Position numbers and translations under genes: made by a program
Source: Smallanthus sonchifolius
Taxonomy: Eukaryota > Streptophyta > Magnoliopsida > Asterales > Asteraceae
Reading direction: 5' to 3'
DNA length: 64,000 nucleotides
Assembly: GCA_023525975.1 (NCBI GenBank)
Contig: CM042043.1
Location: forward strand, 33,428,001-33,492,000
The notes under the pieces: generated by a model
The model's database searches: none
Told to the model about the DNA's origin: nothing
Seen by the model: the letters and a program-made list of their open reading frames with translations, nothing else
Shown here: positions 1 through 10,834 of the stretch, one piece after another
Layout of the letters: each line of letters begins with the position of its first letter
Position numbering within the stretch: position 1 is the first letter of the stretch

Positions 1-1558
1 CTTCACCTTTCCTCCAAAACCCAATTGAATTCATCATCTGATCGCTTTCAATTCAGTCTACCAAACACCAGAATTTCTTCATCTATTCGCGCTATGGGTT
101 CTTCCTCTTCTTCATCGCAGAAACCAGACACCACTAATCATCAAAGTCTCTTTCTCCCTATTCTGTTTTAGGTTACGATTTCATAGAATTCAAGCATCCA
201 ATTCTTCAATTTTCGTTTACTTTTCTGTTTATCGAATCCGAATTCATGTATTTAATTGAGGATTATGAGGTAGTTTATAATTGCAGAGGCTGGAGACAGG
301 GATTATAAATCGGTTAGTGATCAAGAATGGAAGAAGAAGCTAAGTGGAGAACAGTTTTATGTAACTCGACAAAAAGGGACAGAAAGGGCCTTCACTGGGT
401 ATGCTAAATTGTTCCATTTTCAGACTTGTAAAATGGTAACTTTTATGAATAGTTAATCCCTTTAAAACTTCAAATGATTGCAAAATCTATGTTGCTCTTT
501 GAAACAAAGCAATTTAGATTTGGACAACCATGAATGCTATGCACGAACATCAACTAATCTTTTTGATTCACAAGTAAACTGGTCAAAACGGACACTTTTC
601 CATAACTTTTGTGCTTACTGAATACTAGGCCCATTTGAGCCAGCCCGTTCACAAGTAAACATGTCAAGATTGGCACTTTCCATAACTTTATGTTTAAGGA
701 ATACTAGGCCTGTTCATAGGGAAACGGGTCAAAACTGATACTTTCCATAACTTTATGTTTAGGGAATACTAGGCCTGTTCATAGGGAAACGGGTCGAAAC
801 TGATACTTTCCTTAACTTTTATGTTCAGGGAATACTTGGCCCGTTCATAAGTAAACAGGTAGAAACTGTCACTTTCCATAAATTTATGTTTAGGGAATAC
901 TAGCCACCGTTTCATATGTAAACATGTCGAAATTGACACTTTCCACAACTTTAAGTTTAGGGAATACTAGGCCCGTTATGTAAATGGGTCAAAACCGACA
1001 CTTTCCACAACTTTAAGTTCAGGGAGTACTAGGCCTGCTTCATATGTAAACGGATTGAAACTGACACTTTCCATAAATTTATATTCAGGGAATACTGGAA
1101 CACGAAAACCCCCGGGACTTACCATTGCATCTGTTGTGACACTCCACTATTTGAGTAAGTTATCTAACAATCAAACAAACAATAAACTGTTAATTGATTA
1201 TTATTCTGTTATTATTGGTTGAAACTGATACAAGTTGTCGGTTTTAAAGGTCAACCACTAAATTTGATAGTGGAACGGGTTGGCCATCATATTATCAACC
1301 GATAGGATCAAATGTGAAGTCAAAACTCGATCTTTCAATCATATTTATGCCACGACAAGAGGCTTTATGCGCGGTTTGTGATGCTCATCTTGGTCATGTG
1401 TTCGATGATGGTCCTCCACCCACCGGAAAACGTTATTGCATCAATAGGTATATGGTTATTCTCATCAAATCATTTTGTTACATTTGTGTTATAAAGTTAT
1501 AATATATTGAGTAAACGTGTGTTTCTGCAGTGCTTCCCTGAAATTGAACCCAAAGTAG
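1..1558 (+). CDS. MSRB1: Plastid-type methionine-R-sulfoxide reductase B, five exons, 5' end outside window
   Basis: Reduces methionine-R-sulfoxide in oxidised proteins. Exons by reading frame and GT/AG sites: 1-145, 287-398, 1089-1154, 1250-1447, 1531-1558; 549 nt in frame, 182 residues plus TAG. Exon 1 is open to the left edge and reads Ser/Arg-rich, like a chloroplast transit peptide; an internal ATG is at 94. Exon 2 carries the start of the SelR domain (TRQKGTERAFTG), exon 3 WNTKTPG and the first zinc CxxC (CICC), exon 4 the SGTGWPSYYQP segment, the second CxxC (CAVC), HLGHVFDDGP and the catalytic Cys of RYCIN. Where two-Cys MSRBs have GCGWP this protein has GTGWP, so the resolving Cys is absent, as in Arabidopsis MSRB1. 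No stop or frameshift is seen in the joined exons, so it is probably functional. It is the only host gene recognised here. Confidence 0.93.
618..1090 (+). repeat. Tandem repeat in MSRB intron 2 that copies the exon 3 splice acceptor
   Basis: About seven degenerate copies of a 63-78 bp unit fill the 3' two thirds of intron 2. Each contains GTAAACGGGTCGAAACTGA-like and ACTTTCCATAACTTTATGTT-like segments and ends in CAG or TAG followed by GGAATACTAGGCC. Copies of the GGAATACT core lie near 620, 698, 763, 829, 894, 961 and 1023; the true exon 3 start (CAG then GGAATACTGG) is at 1089. The array therefore runs directly into, and resembles, the authentic acceptor and first exon bases. Confidence 0.85.
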
Positions 1559-1807
1559 GTGGCGATCTCAAGTACTCAAGTCAACATTGTTCAGTCTATA
1601 AGAAAAACAACTTGGTGTGATCTCTATGTGTTGTAGTTTTTCACATTATTTTTTTGCAGTCCATAATATATAAATATATAAACAGTTAATGTTGAATATG
1701 AGACATAACTATAAATCTAATATTAAAATTTATGTTGGTTATAGTGATAAGAAACACAATATTTATTAGAGTTATTCAAAAATACCCAAAAAACAAACCT
1801 AAAATTA

Positions 1808-2062
1808 GAGTAAAGTGCCATTTTAACGTTAAATCAGGGGTAATTTAGTGTTTTCAAATATCTTTCTAAGACAGATTACAACCATGCCAACTATTCTTGA
1901 CCAAAATAGCATAATCTATAGACGTTAAAATGTAGACGGAGTTAGTCATTTGGATGAAAATTGCTAGATTTTGAAAAGTTAGGGATGAAAAAGCTAAAAA
2001 AATTTTTTAGATGAAAATGGTTCAAATGGTCAAACCACAGGTACGAAAATAACACTTTACTC
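1808..2062. mobile_element. Short MITE, probably Mutator-like
   Basis: Terminal inverted repeats read GAGTAAAGTGCCATTTTAACG at the left and, on the other strand from the right end, GAGTAAAGTGTTATTTTCG. Flanks are CCTAAAATTA on the left and CTAAATTA on the right, a direct repeat of about 8-9 bp as expected of Mutator-type insertion. There is no coding capacity. The family assignment rests on target-site length and terminal style only. Confidence 0.55.
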
Positions 2063-2495
2063 CTAAATTATTCAAAAGTTTCATGAAAATAATAACTTTT
2101 TCCTGCTCAATATAGGATTTTAACTATTGTTGTTATCATAAACAGTTAAAATTGATCGAGCCAAAGCAAACTTTGAGATTTTTACAGTTTGTTTTATAGT
2201 TTGAAAAACCGGGTATACAAGTTTAACTCACGATATGAAAAGTCGGGTTCATAAAATTCAGCGGGCAACTAACGACAACCCATGGAATTTAGATAATCTT
2301 CTTGAATACATTAAAACCTCACACTAGTCTATCATTGAAATTTCTAGGTCAATCTCATAACCGATTTAAATTCTCTAAATCGTTGGTTCATCGAATTTTT
2401 CTTCTCCACCGATTACCATTGCAAAGAACAACCGCCACCACCTAATTTGAGACAGTTTTGATTTAACAGTAGTAGAAAGGGACAGAGTCTCACGG
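2063..2495. other. Non-coding spacer
   Basis: AT-rich sequence between the MITE and the Harbinger element. I see no reading frame, repeat boundary or RNA gene in it. Confidence 0.6.
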
Positions 2496-2498
2496 TAA

Positions 2499-4173
2499 GG
2501 CTAAGGGGACTACCTCCACATTTCCACACCCCTTCACGTCAGCGTCACATCAGATTTTACAGTTTTTCCACATTCTCCACATTAGAGGGAAATAGTTTCA
2601 CATTTCCACACTGCCACGTCATTTTATTTTTCTAATTTAATTAATTTTCTATAACAATTAAAAAAAAATTACATTAAATCTAAAAAACATTCCATTTAAG
2701 AAGAAAAAACATTACATTTAAAATAATAAAAAACACAGCATTTAAAAAACTAAAAAACTAACATAAAAACTAATTAATCATCCGAAAGGTGTTGCCGCCT
2801 AATTCGTGCATGGATCTTGGCTTGCAAAGCTAGGACGTCTTCGAGATGTTCACCCGAAATATGTTGGGTATTCAACGTCAACACCTTTAGATACTCTCGT
2901 TCATTCACTTCCTCCCGAAGTTTGATTTTTTTATTTTGAACGGCGTCGTATACGCCGGTAAAGCTCTCTATCTTCGCCAACACTTTATCCAATTTTTCAT
3001 CCGTAGCCGAGGACGCCGTAGCTTTCTCCTTTCCATTTTGTTTTGCTTTATCCCTCCCGATTGGACGTGGTGGTTCATCTTCCTCATACGCTTCGGAAGC
3101 TTCATTGAGATTGATGTTACAACGTGCTTCCAATCCGCTAGTCGGTGTCCCTTCCCGATCGGTTGACTAACTTTTTGACTCTGTCGATCGGGATGGAAGC
3201 ATCTCCGACACTTTATGTCATTGTGAACAATTCCTAAAAACTTCCAACAATGTAAAAACTTGAAAGGTTTTTTTTGTTCATCTCGATATTTTTGTAAACA
3301 AGCGCTCAAGATATTAGCGTCGTTTTCGTCACTTTTGCGGTTATTGCTTCGGTTATTATGTATAGCGCAAAACTTCGCCGTTTTTGTACGTATCTCCCGC
3401 CACTTTGAAATTACCGTGTCTATTGAGCGGTAATCTCCACGATTCATTTTAGTAAGGAACTTTTGTAAAATCCGTTCCCACATATAAGTACCGGTTTGAG
3501 CGTTTCTGATAATTGGATCCTCGGATATATCCACCCACGCTTTAACTAATGCCTCTTCCTCGTTGCGTGTCCACTTTTGAGGTCCACCAGATGCACCTAC
3601 TTTTTTTCTTTTTGCGAGATGATCCGGATTGGGTTTCGGGAACGACCTCGAGTTGGGTTTCGGGAACGAACTCGTGTTGGGTTTTGGCTTCGTTCTCGAA
3701 TAAAGGTGTGTAATCTTGTTGTGGTGATGGAGGTTGTTGAAAAAAAGGAAAGACCGGTTGTTGTAGTTGATAGTTCCAAAAACCGAATTGTGGGGAGCCG
3801 CCTTGAAAATATTGACCAGGAGGCGGTGGAGGCATCCAAAACGGATTGGTGTTCGGTTGGTTGAGATTGTTGGGGTCCATAACCTTTAAAAAGAAATAAT
3901 GGTTTAAAGAGAATTGTAGGTTGGTTTTTATAAATTTATGGTTTATAATATGGGTATACATAGAGATTTTAAATTAAAAAAAAAAAAAAAACAAAAATAG
4001 CCGTTACCAACGGCATGATTTCAAACAGCTACATTTTCCCCTCTCCAAGCCGTGGAGATACGCACGACCGTGAACCACTCCCGTGGACCACGCTAGGCGG
4101 GCGTGGTGTTCCAGGCCTTCCACGCCGCCACATCACCTTCCACGCCACTTTCACACTCCCACTCCCCTCAGCA
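2499..4173 (-). mobile_element. PIF/Harbinger-type element with Myb/SANT gene and no transposase
   Basis: The ends match as imperfect inverted repeats: GGCTAAGGGGACT at the left and TGCTGAGGGGAGT read inward from the right (10 of 13 identical). Both sides are flanked by TAA (2496-2498 and 4174-4176), the three-base target duplication typical of PIF/Harbinger. Subterminal sequence at both ends is rich in CCAC/CACGCC motifs. The only coding content is a broken Myb/SANT gene on the minus strand; no DDE transposase is present, so movement would have needed help in trans. Confidence 0.72.
2774..3880 (-). pseudogene. Harbinger Myb/SANT accessory protein, frameshifted
   Basis: Starts at an ATG at 3880 (MDPNNLNQPN), with a Pro/Gln-rich N-terminus of about 90 residues, then an acidic VPETQ repeat and a Lys cluster. 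The Myb/SANT-like domain follows: QKWTRNEEEALVKAW, then SKWREIRTKTAKF and a Lys-rich YRDEQKKPFKFLHCWKFL segment. The C-terminus reads NLNEASEAYEEDEPPRPIGRD and ends in a charged helical tail with ISGEHLEDVL. The frame shifts near 3600, in an A/T run, and again near 3165, so three frames are needed. This family, often labelled glutathione S-transferase T3-like in plant annotations, is the DNA-binding partner of HARBI1-type transposases. Here it is a decayed copy. Confidence 0.75.
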
Positions 4174-4444
4174 TAATAACAAGAAATAAAAACCACTTGA
4201 GTTTAGAGCAAAATTGAGGTTTTTGGCAACTATGTACAATTGTTTTGTAATCATATGAATTATGTACAAATTTAATTCAGGCTAAAAGTATAAAACCACG
4301 AGTCTTGTTATTTTTTAAAGTAAATTTATTAAAGTCAGGCTACGTTGTTTATTTTGAAAGTTAGTTATTTCTAGCAACGCATAATTTTATGATTCTTGAT
4401 TTGTTAACTAAGTTAAAAACAAACCCTAAACCTTCAAGTTGCCT

Positions 4445-4740
4445 TTCTCATTCATATAGGGAATGCTACTTTCAGATATCTTTCCCTTCAGAGAGAAGAG
4501 CGGAATACAAACAAGCTATCCCGTAGGCCTTTCTTTCCTTATTACAGAGAAATGTCAATTGCTCATTTTCAACTAGATCAACGATTGGAAGATCGGGCAA
4601 GCAAGGCATCTCTTAAGTGCATGTATGATTGAACTCGAGCGTCACGAAAGCTTTTCCATAGCAAGCTGGTACGGAGCAAAGCGAGAGGAAATTCACATTG
4701 CTTGGGAATAGGGATAGGAGGATGCTGGGAGATCCCAAAC
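4445..4740. other. Possible mitochondrial DNA insert (NUMT)
   Basis: The base composition changes abruptly to a balanced, non-repetitive stretch (tcccttcagagagaagagcgg, then caagctggtacggagcaaagcg) inside AT-rich DNA. The style resembles plant mitochondrial intergenic DNA. No organelle gene is recognised. The flanks, 4177-4444 and 4741-4975, are AT-rich and hold nothing I can name. Confidence 0.3.
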
Positions 4741-4990
4741 CAAATGCACGAGTTAAATAAAAAAAATATTAAATACTAATGAAAATTTAGGAAGTAGAAA
4801 AATATTAAATAGTAATGAAAAAAATATTAAATAGTAAGTCAAACTCGTGTTAGTAATGAAAATTTGAGAATTATAAAAGAAATAATAAATAATAATAAAA
4901 ATTTAGGAATTAATATATAAAATATTAAACGGTTAGTAAAAAAATATTAAATAGTTAGCAGTGTATAATTTTAGATTAAGCAACTTAGTT

Positions 4991-5217
4991 TTTTTTTGTT
5001 GAAAGACGACTTTCTTAAACCTCTACCCTCTTCGGGAGCAGTCGGGGTGTTCCTGTGAGTCATGCATGCCTTTTCCAATGGGTTGTAACTGTAGCGGACT
5101 CAAACCCGTGACCTACCTAGGAGGAAACCCATAACTGAGAAAACCTTCTGGCTCAACCTGAAGCAATAAGCTACCACTCCACCAGAAAACTTTGTGGTTA
5201 AGGTACTTGCTTTGTGG
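4991..5217 (-). mobile_element. tRNA-derived SINE with target-site duplication
   Basis: On the minus strand the element begins near TGGTGGAGTGGTAGC, which fits a Pol III A box, followed after about 55 bases by GGGTTTGAGTCCGC, which fits a B box (GGTTCGANTCC). It ends in an A run, seen as a T run at 4988-4997 on the plus strand. It is flanked by a near-perfect 15-bp direct repeat, TTAAGCAACTTAGTT at 4976-4990 and TTAAGCTACTTAGTT at 5218-5232. Box order, A tail and duplication together support a SINE over a tRNA gene. Confidence 0.7.
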
Positions 5218-5338
5218 TTAAGCTACTTAGTTATTTATTGAATATAGATAACTAGTCAATTTGCCTTTGGTCTAATAACACCAGGTGTGTTTAAAAGACT
5301 ATGGGTTTTAGTCAAGTCATGAAAAAGTGTAAATTTAG

Positions 5339-5374
<36 letters not shown>

Positions 5375-5376
<2 letters not shown>

Positions 5377-5734
5377 AAAGGGTAGAAAAGAAACTCTCTT
5401 TAGATGAAGAAACCCACTAAACCATTAGAAAAAAAATAGAAAAAATTTTAAAAAAAATTGGGATTGATTATTTAAAAAATTAAAAAAGCGCTGAATAAAA
5501 ATAAAAAAATAACAAAAATCAGTTTTTTTTTCTTATGTATGCATACGTCAGCAATTACATATGTAAAAAACGTCAGATTTAAAAAAAAAAACCACTCGGC
5601 GCTTTTTTATTTTTTTCACCAAAAGTGATTAAATAGAATGTATAATCCATTTAAAAAATTAAAAAGTTTTTTTTACATATGTAAAACAGGGTTTAGTGGG
5701 TTTCTTCATCTAAAGTGGGTTTGTATTATAACCA

Positions 5735-5740
<6 letters not shown>
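5375..5740. mobile_element. Fold-back MITE inside a TA microsatellite
   Basis: The left arm (5375-5423) and right arm (5689-5740) are inverted copies. Both contain CTTTAGATGAAGAAACCCAC followed by TAAACC. The element is bordered by (TA)n at 5341-5374 and 5741-5770, consistent with insertion into TA. The interior is AT-rich with no reading frame. Confidence 0.65.
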
Positions 5741-5770
<30 letters not shown>

Positions 5771-5776
<6 letters not shown>

Positions 5777-6846
5777 GATGGTTCTCCTAAGAAGTCTAAT
5801 TTGGCTAAGAAGCAATCTCATCTATTCAATTAGATGAAGAATGGTAGAAATAAGTGTAGGAAAAATAAAGGGTGGAGGGACATTCTTGAAAAACCCACAA
5901 TTGTTGACTTTTTTCAACTTCCCCCACTTTTTTTAAACGTACATAACTTTTTCATACGACCTTATTTAAAAAAAAATTACACCATAAAATCGAGCGTTTT
6001 TTTACCTTTAATTCGAGTATAGTATTATTATATTTTTTTTGTAAAAACAAAATCGTCACTTAATGAAATTGTGTTACTTTACGTAAATGTGCTGGTTTCT
6101 TGTTAAACAGCACAATTAACTGTGCTGTATTTTAAAACAACATAATTAACTGTGCTGGTTTATCATAAAACAACACCAAACATAATAATTAATTGTGTAA
6201 CTTGCTCTTCTTAGCTAACCAAGCACAAACACAACCAGCACAATGAAACTAGTACATCAAACCAGCATAAAACAAACCAGCATAAAACAAAATTTTGATG
6301 AATAAGCTTTTTGTTGCCTATCACTGAACCGTTTTGTTGGTGTATGGATGCTTTAAATTTTTATTTTTAAAGAATGATACCAACTTATGCGTATAATAAT
6401 TGACAAAAAGTAATACAAGTTAAAGAAACCAACACATTTACGTAAAGTGTGCTGTTTTAACAGAAACCAACAAATTTTTAATGTGCTAAATTGTGATGTT
6501 TTACTATAAACCAGTACATTTACGTAAATTATCACAATTTCATTAAGTGTTGATTTTGTTTTTATAAAAAAAATATAGTAATACTATACTCAAATTACAG
6601 ATAAAAAACGCTCGATTTTATGGTGTAATTTTTTAAAAAAAATAATGTCCTATGAAAAAGTTATGATCGTTTAAAAAAAGTGGGGGAAGTTGAAAAAAGT
6701 CAACAAAAGTGGCTATTACTTAAATACTCTTCCACCCTTATTTTTCCTACACTTAAATCTCTACCTTTGATCATCCAATTGAATGGATGAGATTGCTTCT
6801 TAGGGTTTTTAGCCAAATTGAACTTCTTATTTGAACATCCCCCTAT
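5771..6846. mobile_element. Large fold-back element with terminal inverted repeats of about 330 bp
   Basis: Sequence from 5771 to about 6095 reappears inverted from about 6515 to 6846. Shared blocks include AAGAAGCAATCTCAT, AGTGTAGGAAAAATAA, TTGACTTTTTTCAACTTCC and CACCATAAAATCGAGCGTT. The middle is made of diverged repeats of a GTTAAACAGCACAATTAACTG-like unit. It has no coding capacity. The ends read ATAGGGGATG and, inverted, ATAGGGGGATG. Confidence 0.75.
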
Positions 6847-6869
6847 ACACACACACACACACACACACT
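6847..6869. repeat. (CA)n microsatellite
   Basis: About eleven CA repeats directly beside the fold-back element, where the other end abuts (TA)n. Confidence 0.9.
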
Positions 6870-8378
6870 AGCGTTATACCTGCGCGTGTTGCGGCGCATT
6901 AAACCGTCAAAATTAAAGTTCTGAAAACTTTATACAATCAAATAAAAAAAATTAACATCGACGTTTTCAATTTCAGGGTTTACGAATGTTATTGTAGTTT
7001 CAATATTGGCGAACCGTAAAGATCTTGTGAGGGTTAACTTTTTAAATCATATTTATATATAAATTGTTTAGGAAAAAAGAAAGTAAATTTTCTTTGTTAA
7101 AAACATTATTATGTGAAACTATATTTCTATGTGTTAGAACATACATAATCAGGTTAGTGAAGTGTTTTATTTAATATCTTTACTTGTATTATAAATCTAA
7201 ATTCGTTTTCTGTTAGTTTATCAATCATCTCATGAAATATTGTATACTACTTATGTTAGTTTTGTTATTCGTAACATCGGTGTGGTCTATCTACGCCTTA
7301 TAGATCTCAATTAAATAATAACAAATACCCCAAATAAGAAAATACGAGTCATAAACATAGTAACTTAAATTGATTATTAACTGCTATTCGAAATTATAGG
7401 GTTCAGTTTTTATTTAAATGTTGCAGTTGATACGTGTTTAGATAATCACCAGAAAATGCAGTTTTCCACTAAATTCAGGTTATTACAATATCATTTTTAC
7501 TGGTTAAAACACTTAAATAAATTCAATGCATTTTAACTAATCTTAATACTAAGCGTCGGAATATTTTCTATAATATCATTTTAAATCCCTACAAATCTAC
7601 AGTTTGTTAATACATTTTGTTAAAATTTAATTCTAACCCTTCCAATTTGTTGAAATGTCGTAACTCACCTCCGACTCATTTTAACCCTCTCAAGTTTCTA
7701 AAGTTTCGAGTTTACCTCATGTAATATATAATAACTTTCGTTCGTTAATTGATTTTTTTCTTGATGTCCTGGTATAAACTTCGTTAAAAACGGAGACATC
7801 CGACTTTATAAAATATCACTTTAACTCTCTCAGGTTTATAAAGTTTTGAGTTTACCCCATTTAATATATATAATAACTTTCATTCGTTAATTATTTTTTT
7901 TTCTTGATGTCATGTTATAAATTTTGTTAAAAACGGAGTCGTATTCAATGTAGGGTATTTTTTATGTGTCGTCGTTTATATCGAATGACGGTTACGTGCC
8001 AGTACCATGTAGAACGAGATCGACACCGACTAAAAAACATCAGTTCCGTTATATAGTTATGTTTTTATCTATGTTTCAATCTCCACAACTGATTCGCCGT
8101 AACTTTGTACGTCTATGTACTTAACCACTTTTCTTTTTGTGTTTAGCCACGTTAATGTCACTGTCTCAGCCGTTAAAGGTCCGCCTCGCACTGATTGGTG
8201 CAGGGGCCTCCCACCTCAGAGTGCAGGGCTCACAACCGATTCGTCATAATTTTATACGTTTATTCTATGTACTTAACCACGTGTCTTTTGTGTTTAGCCA
8301 CGTTAATGTCACCGCCTCAACTGTTTATGGTCTGACTCCCATCACGTGACGCAAGAGCCTCCCGCCGCGTAGCGCGCT
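6870..8378. other. Non-coding AT-rich region bounded by Helitron-like 3' ends
   Basis: The right edge reads GCCGCGTAGCGCGCTCTAG followed by T (end about 8378): a short GC hairpin, then CTAG, the form of a Helitron 3' terminus. The left edge, read on the minus strand, is also GC-rich (GCGCCGCAACACGCGC) and ends in CTAG followed by T near 6870. The interior has no helicase or Rep motif. A diverged duplication of about 140 bp lies at roughly 8086-8225 and 8229-8370 (shared GTGTTTAGCCACGTTAATGTC). The stretch could be two unrelated Helitron tails. From 8379 to 8620 I see nothing. Confidence 0.3.
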
Positions 8379-8620
8379 CTAGTTAATGTTTATTAATCAT
8401 TTTTACCTCAGATGGTCGATTCGAATGCACCGAATTTTTCCACCTGCGTATATGCACTTTGAAGACAATTTATGCATTGTTTTGTATTATATATATAAGG
8501 GTCTATTATTTTGTTTTTCCATTTTTAATGGGTAGCTACTAAATCTGGACTGAGTATAAATTCGGTAACTGTTTTGATCCTTCATTCAGTTTTAATTTTT
8601 TTTTTACATTTGAAGTGGTC

Positions 8621-9077
8621 TGTAACACCTCGAATTTTCTATAAGAATTAAAGTCCAGGGGTTAAATTGTATGTTATCCAAAGAAGGAGGACCGCTGTCC
8701 CAGACCATAACGGTCCATTATGTAGGGAAGAAGGAATAACCGGGTAGTGACACGTGCCTTGTGACTCATCAGGACTCGTGGTCCGATAGCGGACCGACAT
8801 CTATGACCATAACGGTCCGAAACGTGGGCCCGAAGGCAATATTGCGGCTGGAGTTTGTAGCGGACGGACATCCACCTGGATAACAATCTGCTATGAGTCC
8901 ATATGCGGCCTATAAATAGAAATCGATGGCCAGGGCTGTTGAGACACATCTCACACACCAAAACACACTCACCAACACATACTTAACCTTGAAGTTCGTG
9001 CCAAGGTTCCGATACGCGTTTAGAAGTCCGATTTCTAGCCTTACGCCTTTAAACTTCAGAAGATAGTGCTGAATTAA
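8621..9077 (+). repeat. Start of a Tekay-like LTR (element D) with TATA box
   Basis: Begins TGTAACACCTCGAATTTTC, the usual opening of plant chromovirus Tekay-type LTRs. A TATA box (cctataaatag) is at about 8909-8919, with a CAAAACACACTCACCAACAC-like leader after it. U3 carries GC-rich dyads such as GGTCCG-ATAG-CGGACC near 8780-8796. The LTR stops at 9077, where element A begins. The missing 3' part is probably the segment ending at 45818. Confidence 0.6.
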
Positions 9078-10147
9078 TGTCACACCCCGCCAAGGCGGAA
9101 ACGCGAGGCATAATGTTCAAGGTTTCTCAAAGCATATGAATATTGCAAACACATACACACAAAATGGATACTTAAATTAAGTTAAGGTTTACAACCAAAA
9201 TACTTGTTTAAAAATACAAAAGTCTTGAGATTTTGAGATTTTGCAAATATGACCCATTGATGATGAGTTATACAAGAAAAATCCCCAAAAGAAGTATCAA
9301 AATGCATGCATGCTTCTTACATTGATGTACTTGGGTTCCACGTTCTAGTTTTCTGAAAAACATACTTAAAAGTGTCAATACTAGGTTGGTGAGTTCACAA
9401 GTTTAAATCAAATAGTTCTCAAAATTCAGTTGTTCGCAAATAGTTCCATGCGCATGTGATAATCATAATAAGTAATTTTTGACCCATATGTAAACTAGCT
9501 AAGAATACAAATAATATGTTCATACATGAGGCGTAACCAAACCATGACAATTATTCTTCGCCCCTCTCATTTGTTATCAGATGCTATGCGGCCATAAATC
9601 CTCCAGATTGCGGTTAGCGCGACTAACCATGACCGGGGGACGTCACTCCCCATAGTACTATTCATAGGACCCTAGGCTACAGTTAATGGTTACTAAATTG
9701 TTCCAGGAGACTTTAGCGGCCTAAAATTTGTTCAACTCATGCAAACATAAAGGTCGAGTATTATTCTCTTGTTATCACATGAAAAATAGTTGTAAGTATG
9801 TTCTTCCCCCATATATAGAAAACAGTAAAAAGGGGCTGTGAAACTCACCTGGTGAGCAGTCGATGCGAATGTGCTATTAAAAGTTGAAAGTATGTAGGAC
9901 CGTCCTAACCGTGACCTAAACATCGACGGTTATCATATGACCTTGTGATTTAATATTAACATACAAGATGGTCATGTATAAAGTCCATCCAATATGTTAG
10001 ACTCAAGTATGTACGTGTCATGTTTCAAAAATGTTACCCGACGAACTGTTGGTGATTTGACTTTGAGTTTCAAGATAAGTATACACGTTTAACCATGAAA
10101 TATATACCACTTTGATATTACATGTATAAATATGTGTCCACAGGTTG

Positions 10148-10201
<54 letters not shown>

Positions 10202-10834
10202 CGTGTTAGGGTTTTGATAGGCATTTCTCTTAAACCGTGTTATCAAGGTAACTTTAGTTTGTCGGAATTTCCAGAATTTTAGGTCGTTCGTGTGTTCTCC
10301 TTTTGATTAATCAAACTAACTTGTTTAGCCACGAAATTTAATACCAAGATACCTAAATTTATTAGGGTTACAGGGAAGTATGAATCACTAATTTATGACG
10401 TGTTTAACTATTTTTAAAAATTCATTTGGACAGGAAGGGTCAGAAGTGTTCATTTATGGAGTACCTTGGGAATTTCTTTTTAGTTGACTGACTTAAACCC
10501 ATTTTCATGACCCGAGGCTCTACAAATTTTGTTCTATACTTATAATACTGACTCTAGGAAGTGGAATCAACTTATTTGGACTTGTTATGACCAAGTTATG
10601 ACCTTTCAAAAGTGACATGAAATTTCTGCGAAAAAAAATACAGCTTTGATATCCTTTCTTGTAGGACTATTTTGAGGCATCAAAACTCAACAAAATTTTG
10701 TGAAACCACTTGCGTTGGATTACTGACTCTTTATACTTGATTTTAGACAAAAACATAGACAAGTTTGGGTGAGTATCAACCGAGTTATGGCCTTGTATAG
10801 TCGGTTTAAAAAACTTAGACAGCTCACTGTCTTT
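9078..10834 (-). repeat. Element A 3' LTR, truncated in U3
   Basis: Aligns closely by eye with 41724-43450. Both contain the dyad GGTTAGNGCGACTAACC region (near 9615 and 42255) and a TA microsatellite at the same place (10149-10199, and 42788-42832 with G interruptions). Similarity ends at cagctcactgt near 10830, where this copy continues into RT coding sequence, so the U3 start is deleted. Confidence 0.75.

Noticed and set aside
1314..1502. Short plus-strand frame starting MKSKLDLSII
   Set aside because: It is exon 4 of the MSRB gene plus intron read-through, not a separate gene.
4986..5190. tRNA gene on the minus strand
   Set aside because: A and B boxes are present but there is no cloverleaf or acceptor stem; the A tail and target duplications fit a SINE.
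5834..6535. Two short frames in the fold-back element
   Set aside because: They lie in the inverted arms, show no conserved motif and are AT-run translations.
10018..10224. Ile/Tyr-repeat minus-strand frame
   Set aside because: Translation of a (TA)n microsatellite in the LTR.
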